From: Desulfobacteraceae bacterium
Lineage (GTDB): Bacteria; Desulfobacterota; Desulfobacteria; Desulfobacterales; Desulfobacteraceae
Direction of reading: 5' to 3'
DNA: 5,938 nucleotides
NCBI GenBank assembly: GCA_003354055.1
Contig: PIVQ01000476.1
Span: forward strand, 1 to 5,938
Below the pieces are notes generated by a model. It had not been told where the DNA came from. It ran no database searches and saw nothing but the letters and a program-made list of their open reading frames with translations. A program made the translations under genes and the position numbers. Shown piece by piece: positions 1-5,938 of the stretch (positions are counted from its first letter, which is position 1; the number at the start of each line of letters is the position of its first letter).

Positions 1-518
1 GAAAAAATACCCCAGATAATGTCTGCGATGACTACCGGGTTCTCCTGGCAGAATACCTCTTTGTCCATTCCTTCCTGGATGATATCGACCAATACCTTGA
101 GGCAGTCATTGGAAAGGGTCCTGATTTTTCGGGTGATCTCCGGAGAAACATTATCCAGGGCTGCGGTTGATCTTGAGTGGATGAGGTTGATGAGGATCCG
201 CTTGTCCGAATCGTAGAGGCTGAAAAAAAGGGCTCTTAAGGCCAGAAGCTTCTGTTCCGGTGATAGATCCGTTTTGTCGGCTACCTTGTGGATTTCCCGT
301 TTGATGAGGGTGAGAAATTCAATGGTAAGCCTTGCGTATACCTCTCCTTTGCTTTCAAAGTACAGGTAAAATGCCGCAGGGCTCAGGTGAGCCCTGCGGG
401 TAATGTCGATGATGGTGGCGCGGCGGTATCCTTTTTTTAGAAAGACCTGCCTGGCAGCCTCGTAGAGTTCTTTTTTTCGCCTGGCTTTTTCCTTTTGCCT
501 CTGTTCCGATATGCCCAT
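1..518 (-). CDS. TetR/AcrR-family transcriptional regulator, 3' end cut by window edge
   Basis: The frame stays open from an ATG at 518 to the left edge, giving 172 residues without a stop; the C-terminus is missing. Residues about 17-61 form a TetR-type DNA-binding domain: a first helix (ELYEAARQVFLKKGY), then a helix-turn-helix with ITRRAHLSPAAFYLYFESKGEVY, which matches the family pattern of Ia..aGvs...~Y.yF.sKe. The remainder, about 65-172, is predicted helical and would be the ligand-binding and dimerisation domain; it diverges too much in this family to name a ligand. The start is supported by AGGTGG six bases upstream. It is the last gene seen of a same-strand run, 25 bp after the transporter stop, so it is probably co-transcribed with the genes it may control. 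A perfect inverted repeat lies inside its helix-turn-helix codons. Family assignment is firm; the regulated target is inferred from position only. Confidence 0.9.
   Translation of the reverse strand, partial: MGISEQRQKEKARRKKELYEAARQVFLKKGYRRATIIDITRRAHLSPAAFYLYFESKGEVYARLTIEFLTLIKREIHKVADKTDLSPEQKLLALRALFFSLYDSDKRILINLIHSRSTAALDNVSPEITRKIRTLSNDCLKVLVDIIQEGMDKEVFCQENPVVIADIIWGIF
374..399. repeat. Perfect 12-2-12 inverted repeat inside the regulator gene
   Basis: The left arm CCGCAGGGCTCA (374-385) and the right arm TGAGCCCTGCGG (388-399) are exact reverse complements separated by two bases. It covers codons 40-49 of the TetR-type gene, the end of the first HTH helix and the start of the recognition helix. 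As RNA it would fold into an 11-bp GC-rich stem with a four-base loop, followed on the coding strand by CATTTTAC, which is a poor U-tract. It could be an internal operator, an RNA pause or attenuation hairpin, or a by-product of codon choice. The repeat is directly visible; any function is inference. Confidence 0.7.
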
Positions 519-524
519 GTTATG

Positions 525-530
525 CCACCT
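525..530 (-). promoter_or_regulatory. Ribosome binding site of the TetR-type gene
   Basis: AGGTGG on the minus strand, six bases before the ATG at 518, lies in the 25-bp gap after the transporter stop. It supports this start for a gene that would otherwise be easy to miss because its reading frame leaves the window. Confidence 0.6.
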
Positions 531-543
531 GATACCGGAGAAA

Positions 544-1848
544 TTAGGATGAGAAACTATTGGATTCAGCCAGGACCTCTACAGCCTTTACCGGCGGGGC
601 CATCAGAGTTGCCGCAACCCCGGCAGTGAACAGGACGGTACCTATGACAATGAATGCCAGGTCGTAACTGCCGGAATAGTCCTTTAAATAGCCGGCTGCA
701 AAGGGAACGACGGCTGCAAAGGGAAGGGTCAGGGGCTGAACAAAACCGTTGATGGATGCAAAGGCAGCCGGGCTGAAGTAATTTCCCAGGAGGATGGGGT
801 TAATGGTGATGACGGTACCGAACCCGAAACCGAACCCGAAGCCTGCGGCCAATAGGAAGGTCAGGGACGGGGCCTTCCAGAAGGCCAGCATTGAGGGAAG
901 CATGAGACAAAAGGCAAAGGTCAGAAGCCATCTGGGTTCCACCCGGTCACCAACGACTCCCATGGGCAGACGGGATAATACGCCGCCGATGAGGATGGCG
1001 GAAATGCCGGATGCCGCATTCATTTGGCTGTACCCAAGGTCTGTGAGATGAAATACCCCGTGGACCAGCAAAAGGTAAAGGGACATGTACAGGGCCGAGA
1101 GAACCACCACATCCAGCCAAACGATCCGAGTGCGCATAGCCTCTTTTAATTCCCAGTTCTCGGTGGTCCGGTAAGTCTGCTGCGGGCTTTGGGAAGGGTC
1201 GGTCTGGGATGCGGCCTCATCCGGATGAACACCATCGGCAAACTGGTCGATATCCGAGGGTTTGTTGATCAGCCAGTGAAGTGCGATAATACTGACCAGG
1301 ATCACACCGGCGCAGGCGATCCATCCGCTTTGCCAGGAGTTGGTCTGCTTCATCAGCCAGGTCAGGGCCGGGGAGGCCAGGAATCCGGCCACGGCAGCAC
1401 CGCTCATGACGAATCCCATGGCGGTTGCGCGGCGTTTGTTAAACCAGTACAGGGTCGTGGTCTGGACATTGAGCTGGCCGGCCAGGGCAAAGCCGAATGG
1501 CATGATTAATCCCCAGATCACGGCCCAGTGCCAGAATTCGGTCGTGGCCGTACCCAGCAGGATCAGGGCAATCAAAGAGATGACAAGACCGATGAGGAAG
1601 GTGCGTTTGCTGCCGATTTTATTGATGGCCACGGATACCAGGGGGGTGAGAATCCCCACCATAATCGCCCGGAGACTGTGGGGCAGGGCGGCTTGGCCCC
1701 GGCTCCATCCCATGGCCTTGACCATCTGGGGGAAAATGACACTGAATCCGTAAAAGACGATGCCCAGAAGGCAGAAGTAGAGAAAAAATAAAACAACAGC
1801 GTTTTTCCAGCCGTAAAACTTTTGGGTGTCGGATCCTTGTATGGTCAT
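544..1848 (-). CDS. MFS transporter, oxalate/formate antiporter or monocarboxylate type
   Basis: A 434-residue inner-membrane protein with the usual 12-helix MFS layout. Hydrophobic segments lie at about 16-38, 53-75, 83-101, 105-127, 143-165, 174-194, then a polar central loop at 195-245, then 246-266, 280-298, 307-325, 328-350, 363-387 and 395-417. The N-terminal FYGWKNAVVL, the GWSRGQ after helix 1, the KPSDID..ADG segment after helix 6 and the GVVGDRVEPRW loop between helices 8 and 9 (a degenerate MFS motif A) resemble the oxalate/formate antiporter and monocarboxylate groups. The likely cargo is therefore an organic acid, possibly exchanged for a product or carried with protons. The ATG at 1848 has AAGGAG five bases upstream. 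It follows the second CoA-transferase by 24 bp, suggesting it moves the acid that those enzymes handle. Helices 10 and 11 contain short internal duplications. The family is confident; the substrate and direction are not known. Confidence 0.9.
   Translation of the reverse strand: MTIQGSDTQKFYGWKNAVVLFFLYFCLLGIVFYGFSVIFPQMVKAMGWSRGQAALPHSLRAIMVGILTPLVSVAINKIGSKRTFLIGLVISLIALILLGTATTEFWHWAVIWGLIMPFGFALAGQLNVQTTTLYWFNKRRATAMGFVMSGAAVAGFLASPALTWLMKQTNSWQSGWIACAGVILVSIIALHWLINKPSDIDQFADGVHPDEAASQTDPSQSPQQTYRTTENWELKEAMRTRIVWLDVVVLSALYMSLYLLLVHGVFHLTDLGYSQMNAASGISAILIGGVLSRLPMGVVGDRVEPRWLLTFAFCLMLPSMLAFWKAPSLTFLLAAGFGFGFGFGTVITINPILLGNYFSPAAFASINGFVQPLTLPFAAVVPFAAGYLKDYSGSYDLAFIVIGTVLFTAGVAATLMAPPVKAVEVLAESNSFSS
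693..728. repeat. 18-bp tandem repeat (16 of 18 identical) in the transporter gene
   Basis: Units 693-710 and 711-728 share an exact 15-bp core, CGGCTGCAAAGGGAA, at a period of 18 bp. On the coding strand they give PFAAVV followed by PFAAGY, residues 376-387, in predicted helix 11. The six-codon period preserves the frame. Confidence 0.8.
817..840. repeat. Perfect 12-bp tandem duplication in the transporter gene
   Basis: Two adjacent exact copies of ACCGAACCCGAA (817-828 and 829-840, plus-strand reading). On the coding strand they encode residues 337-344, an alternating Phe-Gly run (FGFGFGFG) in predicted helix 10. The unit is four codons, so copy-number change keeps the frame. Confidence 0.85.
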
Positions 1849-1872
1849 GGTGTCTCCTTGGCGTTTTGGGGG

Positions 1873-3093
1873 TTAATAGATGACTTTTTTATCCGTAAGC
1901 CGGGCGATCTCTTCTTCTGACAGGCCAAGCAGATCCCGGAACACGTAAGTGTTGTTTTCAGCAAACCTGGGGGCCTTTGTGGCCGTAATAGCCTCCTGGG
2001 AAAATCTGAACGGTGGAGAGACGGAAAGCTGGGCCGTACCGTTGTAGTCCATGGTCTGGAACATGTTGCGCTCCTTGAGATGGGGATCTGCCAGGAGATC
2101 CAGATTGGTCATGGAGGGCATGGCAGGGACATCCGCTGCCTGGAGGATATTCATGACCTCATATTTGGTCAGCCCTTTTGTCCAGGCGGCAACTTCCGGA
2201 TCCAGTTCGGCCTGATGATCCCAGCGGGAGTCGGGATCTTTAAACCGCGGGTCCGCTGCAAGATCGCTTCGGCCCATTTTGTCGCACAGGGCCAGCCACT
2301 CTTCCTCCCGGGATACGGAGATGCTCACCCATTCATCGTCGCCAGTGCAGGGGTAGCAGTTGTTGGGGGCAAAGCCCTGTTCCCGGTTGCCGTTGCGCTT
2401 CTGGATATTGCCGTTCAGGCTGTAATCCATCAGGGATTCACCGGATAGAAATGAGACGGTTTCCGACTGGGCCACGTCGATAAACTGGCCTTTCCCGGTT
2501 TGCTGTCGGTTGTTCAGGGCGATGAGCACCGACAGGGCACCTGCGTATCCGTTCCAGATATCAGTGCCCGTGGTCAGGTTGTTCGGGGGCAGATCCGGGT
2601 ATCCGGTAAGGTCGGCCAACCCTCCGTGGCAGGCAAAGTTCCAGGCATAGCCGCCATAGCTGCCGTAGGGTCCTGTGGTGCCGAATCCCGAAGCCCCGAG
2701 CATGATCAGACCCGGATGAATCTCTTTGAGATCATCATACCCGAGCCCGAGTTTTTCCAGGGCACCGGGCCGCAGATTATGAATGACTACGTCGCTTTTT
2801 GTTATCAGGCGCTTTGCAAGATCTACCCCTTTGGGTTCCCTGATGTTCAGGGAGATCGATAATTTGTTGTTGTTGACAAAGTTAAAGGGGGGAGACTGGT
2901 CAAATCCGTCTGCGTTGGGGTCATAGCCCGTGGCCACCTTTCCCAGTGCAAAATTCCTAAGTCCCAGATTATCCCTGTTCTCAATCTTGATCACTTCGGC
3001 ACCCATCTGGCCCAGAAGCATGGCAGCAGCAGGACCTGCCAGAAAATCAGATATTTCAACGATGCGGATTCCGTTTAATATATTACACTCCAT
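1873..3093 (-). CDS. Family III (CaiB/BaiF-type) CoA-transferase, catalytic Asp present
   Basis: A 406-residue cytoplasmic protein, the usual family length. It shows the N-terminal nucleotide/CoA-binding signature IVEISDFLAGPAAAMLLGQM then GAEVIKIE (10-38), the NNNKLSISLNI segment (74-84), DVVIHNLRPGALEKLGLGYDDL (101-122), and ASGFGTTGPYGSYGG (134-148). GTDIWNGYAGALSVLIAL places Asp178 at the position of the catalytic Asp (Asp169 of formyl-CoA transferase, from memory), followed by QTGKGQFIDVAQ. In this family the Asp forms covalent anhydride and thioester intermediates while CoA moves between carboxylic acids. The ATG at 3093 has AAGGAG five bases upstream within the 15-bp gap after the first CoA-transferase. 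Tight coupling to that paralogue, which lacks the Asp, suggests the two form one heteromeric enzyme in which this is the catalytic chain. The acyl substrates cannot be read from sequence. Confidence 0.93.
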   Translation of the reverse strand: MECNILNGIRIVEISDFLAGPAAAMLLGQMGAEVIKIENRDNLGLRNFALGKVATGYDPNADGFDQSPPFNFVNNNKLSISLNIREPKGVDLAKRLITKSDVVIHNLRPGALEKLGLGYDDLKEIHPGLIMLGASGFGTTGPYGSYGGYAWNFACHGGLADLTGYPDLPPNNLTTGTDIWNGYAGALSVLIALNNRQQTGKGQFIDVAQSETVSFLSGESLMDYSLNGNIQKRNGNREQGFAPNNCYPCTGDDEWVSISVSREEEWLALCDKMGRSDLAADPRFKDPDSRWDHQAELDPEVAAWTKGLTKYEVMNILQAADVPAMPSMTNLDLLADPHLKERNMFQTMDYNGTAQLSVSPPFRFSQEAITATKAPRFAENNTYVFRDLLGLSEEEIARLTDKKVIY

Positions 3094-3108
3094 GATTGCT
3101 CCTTTGGC

Positions 3109-4323
3109 TTAAATAGTGTGAGCGGCTTTGTGGGCTTCAAGGTCTGATTCAGTTACTCCGAGACGGGTCTGGTAGATCGCTTTATTGTGTTCACCCAGAA
3201 GCGGTGCTCCCTTGGATGGGGTTCTGTCCAGATTCGAATACAGGGCCGGTGAAAAGGGGTAGTCCTTGGGGCCGGTCTGGGGGTGATCCACTGTCTCAAA
3301 AAATCCGCGGGAGCGCATCTGTTCGTTGTAAAGCAGCTCCTCACTGGTCCGTATGGGGGTGCCGGAAATACCGGCCTTCTGGCAGAGGTGAAACAGCTCC
3401 TCTTTATTGAATTTGGCCCCCCACTCCTCCATGACCTCCTGAATTTCAGTGTCCCAGCAGTCATGCCGGGTCAGGGAGGAGAGATATTCTTCCTTTTCAA
3501 GTCTGGGATCGTTGATCAGTTTGACCAGCCGTTTCCACTCCCGGTCTTCGGTGTTCAGGCAGATCATGACGTAACCGTCCTTGCACTTAACCGGCTCCCT
3601 GAAAGACCTGGCCATGGGGGTGTGGCGCTGGCGGCTGAACTTGAGCCCGTAGCAGTCGCCGAATACCAGCCCTAAGCCCTCCACCAGGAGCTGGCTGTCC
3701 TGCTGGGCCACGTCGATATGGCATCCTTTCCCTTCTGCGGTCTGGGAAAATGCCGCCCCCAGGGTGGACAGGGCAACCACCATACCGGTGACGCCGCTTA
3801 TGGCCTTGCCCCCGGGCTTTACCACGGGCCGGCTCATGTCGGAGCTGAAGTAGGGCAGCATATTGCCGATTCCCCCGCACTGGGCAATGTTCAGCTCGTT
3901 GGCCTTAAAGTCTTTGTATGGGCCGATCTGGCCGAAGGGGGTGACCGAGGACATGATCAACCCCTTGTTTACCTGTTTCAGGGCTTCATAACCAAGCCCC
4001 AGGTCTTCCAGAGTTCCCGGAGCGGTGTCTTCCACAAGGATGTCGGCCTTGGCAATCAGTTTTTTGAAAAGTTTTTGGCCAACTTCTGTCCGGATATCCA
4101 GGGTAATCCCTTTCTTATTGGTATTGTAAAACAGGAAGGGGCAGCTTAAGTCCGGACTCTCTTTGTAAAAGGGGCCGCTTGCGCGCATGGCGCTGCCTTT
4201 TCCCGGTGGTTCTATTTTGATGACATCTGCCCCGAAGTCGGCCAGAATTTTGCAGCCCATGGCCCCGGGGATGGTATCGGTAAGTTCGATGATGGTCAGA
4301 TGTTCCAGTGCATTTACCGGCAT
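3109..4323 (-). CDS. Family III (CaiB/BaiF-type) CoA-transferase homologue lacking the catalytic Asp
   Basis: A 404-residue full-length family III protein: LTIIELTDTIPGAMGCKILADFGADVIKIEPPGKG (9-43), NTNKKGITLDI (67-77), ADILVEDTAPGTLEDLGLGYEAL (93-115), SSVTPFGQIGPYKDF (125-139), EGKGCHIDVAQQDS (197-210), and a C-terminal LLGEHN (375-380). Aligned without gaps to its downstream neighbour, the catalytic Asp position falls in KAISGVTGM and is Ser176 (codon AGC, 3798-3796), so the usual covalent aspartyl chemistry looks impossible here. The N-terminal GP pair of the family is PG (19-20). Its stop is 15 bp before the next gene, and its start overlaps the synthetase gene by 10 bp with AGGAGG just upstream, inside the synthetase frame. 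The likely role is the partner subunit of the neighbouring CoA-transferase, similar in arrangement to two-gene family III enzymes such as BbsEF of benzylsuccinate activation. A separate activity using another residue is possible. Confidence 0.9.
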   Translation of the reverse strand: MPVNALEHLTIIELTDTIPGAMGCKILADFGADVIKIEPPGKGSAMRASGPFYKESPDLSCPFLFYNTNKKGITLDIRTEVGQKLFKKLIAKADILVEDTAPGTLEDLGLGYEALKQVNKGLIMSSVTPFGQIGPYKDFKANELNIAQCGGIGNMLPYFSSDMSRPVVKPGGKAISGVTGMVVALSTLGAAFSQTAEGKGCHIDVAQQDSQLLVEGLGLVFGDCYGLKFSRQRHTPMARSFREPVKCKDGYVMICLNTEDREWKRLVKLINDPRLEKEEYLSSLTRHDCWDTEIQEVMEEWGAKFNKEELFHLCQKAGISGTPIRTSEELLYNEQMRSRGFFETVDHPQTGPKDYPFSPALYSNLDRTPSKGAPLLGEHNKAIYQTRLGVTESDLEAHKAAHTI

Positions 4324-5921
4324 GACGCCTCCTTTTCGTATGAGTTGGTTTTGGATCCGCTGGATTCGCCCGAGCAGCAGGCCTTCGGGCCGGACTGGGT
4401 TTCGCCTTGGTACAATACCCTTAGGTCCTTTTTGAGTATCTTGCCCAGCGCATTTCTGGGCATGGCATCGATTACCCGGATTTTTCTAGGGCATTTGGAT
4501 TTGGAGATATGTTTGTAACAATGGGCTAAAAGCGCCTTCTCTGTAACGCGGGCTCCCGGCAGAAGGATGATATAGGCCAGTATTTCTTCCCCCATGATGG
4601 GGTCGGGTACGCCGATGACGGCAGCTTCATCCACAGCAGGATGGTCATGGAGGACGGATTCCACATCTCTGGGGCAGATATTGAATCCCCCCCGGATGAT
4701 AAGATCCTTTTTCCGGTCCACGATAAAAATATCCCCCTCATCATCCTGAAAGGCCATATCGCCGGTATAGAGCCAGCCGCCTTTGAAGCTTCGGGCTGTC
4801 TCATCAGGCATGTTATAGTATCCGGGTGAGATATTATCCCCCTGCACCAGAAGTTCCCCGACCTCGTTATTCTTGAGTATCTTTCCCCTATGATCAACGA
4901 TTCTGACCTGTACTCCCGGGACGGGCGGACCCACAGACCCCGGCTTGCGTATCCTCTCTTTGGTATTCCCCGCCACCGTGGGGGCGGCTTCCGACAGGCC
5001 GTAACCTTCCAGGATGATGCAGTTGAACCGTGCTTCAAAGGCCGTAAGAGTTTCCTTAGGTAACGGCGCAGAGCCGCAACTGCACTCCTTGAGGCTGGAC
5101 AGGTCATAGGTGTTCGACAGATTCTCATGATGAAGCATCAGGGAAAAGACGGCAGGCACCCCGGCAAATTTATAGATCCTGTGACGTTCAATGAGGCGGC
5201 AGGCCTCTTCAAGGTCAAACCGCGGCATGACCACACTCTTATTGGGAATGAGAAAGCCCAGGTTCATCATGGACAGACCGAAGGAGTGGGACAGGGGCAG
5301 AAAAAACAGGCTGACGGTCTCAGGATCCCTGTGGGGATCCATCTGCGAGAGGCTGACGGCACTGGCATACAGGTTTTTGTGGGTAAGCATCACCCCTTTG
5401 GGGGTACCGGTTGTGCCCGAGGTATAGAGGATAACCGCCGTGTCATCGTCTTGAATGGTAACCTCCGGTGCCGTGGCAGGATAGGCTTCTGTTAATTGTT
5501 TGTAGGTCCGATGGGAATGGGGAGTATCTGTCTCATCCATGACAATGAGGTGTTTCAGTGAATCCACACTGGCCGCCGCCTGCCCGGCCCTTTTAAGAAA
5601 GGTCTCTTCCGTGATCATGGCACAGGCCCCTGAATTCTCCAGGATGTGGCGGATCTCCACCTCGCCCATGGTGTAGATCACCGGTATGATAACGGCTCCG
5701 GCCCTGAGAATGGCCTGGTAGGCAATCACGACTTCTGGGGAGTTCATCATCTGGACCATCACCTTGTCTCCGGGGGCGATGTCAAGATCAATCAGGCCAT
5801 TGGCAAAACGGTTGGCTGCGGATATCAGGTCCAGGTTTGAATAGGATGTATCTTTGAAGATCAGTTTGGTGATGTTGCCGAAGGTGTCAACACTTTGGTT
5901 GGCCAGTTCAACAAGATTCAT
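4314..5921 (-). CDS. AMP-forming acyl-CoA synthetase (ANL superfamily)
   Basis: A 535-residue cytoplasmic enzyme expected to convert a carboxylic acid, ATP and CoA into acyl-CoA, AMP and pyrophosphate. All core ANL motifs are present: the phosphate loop YTSGTTGTPKG (166-176), FFLPLSHSFG (206-215), EGYGLSEAAP (305-314), the ATP-ribose motif GGWLYTGDMA with Asp388 (381-390), the hinge and CoA-site motif DRKKDLIIRGGFNICPRDVE (402-421), and PRNALGKILKKDL with catalytic Lys494 (488-500). Length and motif spelling resemble the fatty-acid or 4-coumarate ligase branch, but the acyl pocket does not let me choose a substrate. The enzyme domain ends near residue 503; a polar tail with three Cys follows and overlaps the next gene. 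The ATG at 5921 has GGGAGG four bases upstream. It is the first gene visible of the operon and probably primes the CoA pool used by the CoA-transferase pair. Confidence 0.94.
   Translation of the reverse strand: MNLVELANQSVDTFGNITKLIFKDTSYSNLDLISAANRFANGLIDLDIAPGDKVMVQMMNSPEVVIAYQAILRAGAVIIPVIYTMGEVEIRHILENSGACAMITEETFLKRAGQAAASVDSLKHLIVMDETDTPHSHRTYKQLTEAYPATAPEVTIQDDDTAVILYTSGTTGTPKGVMLTHKNLYASAVSLSQMDPHRDPETVSLFFLPLSHSFGLSMMNLGFLIPNKSVVMPRFDLEEACRLIERHRIYKFAGVPAVFSLMLHHENLSNTYDLSSLKECSCGSAPLPKETLTAFEARFNCIILEGYGLSEAAPTVAGNTKERIRKPGSVGPPVPGVQVRIVDHRGKILKNNEVGELLVQGDNISPGYYNMPDETARSFKGGWLYTGDMAFQDDEGDIFIVDRKKDLIIRGGFNICPRDVESVLHDHPAVDEAAVIGVPDPIMGEEILAYIILLPGARVTEKALLAHCYKHISKSKCPRKIRVIDAMPRNALGKILKKDLRVLYQGETQSGPKACCSGESSGSKTNSYEKEASCR
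4328..4336 (-). promoter_or_regulatory. Ribosome binding site of the first CoA-transferase, inside the synthetase frame
   Basis: AAAAGGAGG on the minus strand ends four bases before the ATG at 4323 and lies within the last codons of the synthetase, whose stop is at 4316-4314. Ribosomes terminating on the synthetase would stop next to this site, so the two products are probably translationally coupled. Confidence 0.75.
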
Positions 5922-5938
5922 ATGTCCTCCCTTTATAC

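Larger units (their letters stand above)
1..5921 (-). other. Putative five-gene organic-acid activation operon
   Basis: Synthetase, two CoA-transferases, transporter and regulator follow each other on one strand with a 10-bp overlap and gaps of 15, 24 and 25 bp. Every junction has a Shine-Dalgarno sequence and none has a hairpin with a U-tract, so read-through transcription is expected. Only 17 bp lie upstream of the first start, too little to show a promoter or operator. The operon may begin further right and continue past the regulator on the left. Confidence 0.75.

Noticed and set aside
19..216. Plus-strand open frame at the left edge
   Set aside because: It lies antisense to the TetR-type gene, whose frame shows clear family motifs and a ribosome binding site; the plus frame has no recognisable protein features.
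3718..4149. 143-residue plus-strand open frame, and similar ones at 3283-3675, 1340-1753, 2080-2448, 2500-2862 and 5127-5495
   Set aside because: All are antisense to well-supported enzymes or the transporter. Their sequences show no domain motifs and reflect the codon bias of the true strand.
3109..4323. Naming the CoA-transferase pair bbsEF or caiB
   Set aside because: Only the family and the two-gene arrangement match. There are no benzylsuccinate or carnitine pathway partners in the window, so a gene symbol would be unsupported.
4526..5128. 200-residue minus-strand open frame in another frame of the synthetase gene
   Set aside because: It overlaps the core ANL motifs in the correct frame; its translation is Arg/Ser/Pro-rich and matches nothing I recognise.
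5323..5340. Inverted repeat GGATCCC / GGGATCC with a 4-base spacer
   Set aside because: Seven-base arms inside a coding region are expected by chance at this scale, and no regulatory context is visible.
5308..5359. 10-bp direct repeat AGGCTGACGG at 5308-5317 and 5350-5359
   Set aside because: It comes from similar codons for two VSL tripeptides in the synthetase; short and not tandem.
5933..5938. GTATAA-like sequence at the right edge that could be part of a -10 box
   Set aside because: It is too close to the Shine-Dalgarno sequence and cut by the window edge, so no promoter can be supported.

Overview
The window holds five genes, all on the minus strand and packed head to tail, so transcription runs from the right end to the left. 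In transcription order they are: an AMP-forming acyl-CoA synthetase (5921-4314), two adjacent family III (CaiB/BaiF-type) CoA-transferases (4323-3109 and 3093-1873), a 12-helix MFS carboxylate-type transporter (1848-544), and a TetR/AcrR-type regulator that starts at 518 and runs off the left edge. Gaps are a 10-bp overlap, 15, 24 and 25 bp. Each start codon has a purine-rich Shine-Dalgarno sequence 4-6 bp upstream, and no gap holds a terminator-like hairpin. This is almost certainly one operon whose promoter lies beyond the right edge. No stretch over 300 bases lacks a gene, and I see no tRNA, rRNA, CRISPR array or insertion sequence.

The organism is a bacterium with moderate GC content. The pairing of ATP-dependent CoA activation with tandem family III CoA-transferases fits an anaerobic or facultative degrader of organic acids. 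My impression is a sulfate-reducing or related member of the Desulfobacterota, but the window has no phylogenetic marker and this is a guess.

A plausible working model is as follows. The MFS protein imports an organic acid. The acyl-CoA synthetase makes the first CoA ester at the cost of ATP. The CoA-transferase pair then swaps CoA between product and incoming substrate so that further turnover needs no ATP, the same logic as CaiC plus CaiB in carnitine metabolism. The TetR-type protein probably senses the substrate or its CoA ester. The enzymes that transform the acyl chain are not in the window, so the substrate cannot be named.

The most interesting points are these. First, the upstream CoA-transferase has Ser where family III enzymes carry the catalytic Asp, while its neighbour keeps the Asp, which suggests a heteromeric enzyme with one catalytic and one non-catalytic subunit. 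Second, a perfect 12-2-12 inverted repeat sits inside the helix-turn-helix codons of the regulator. Third, the transporter gene contains two separate in-frame short tandem duplications, in two neighbouring predicted membrane helices.
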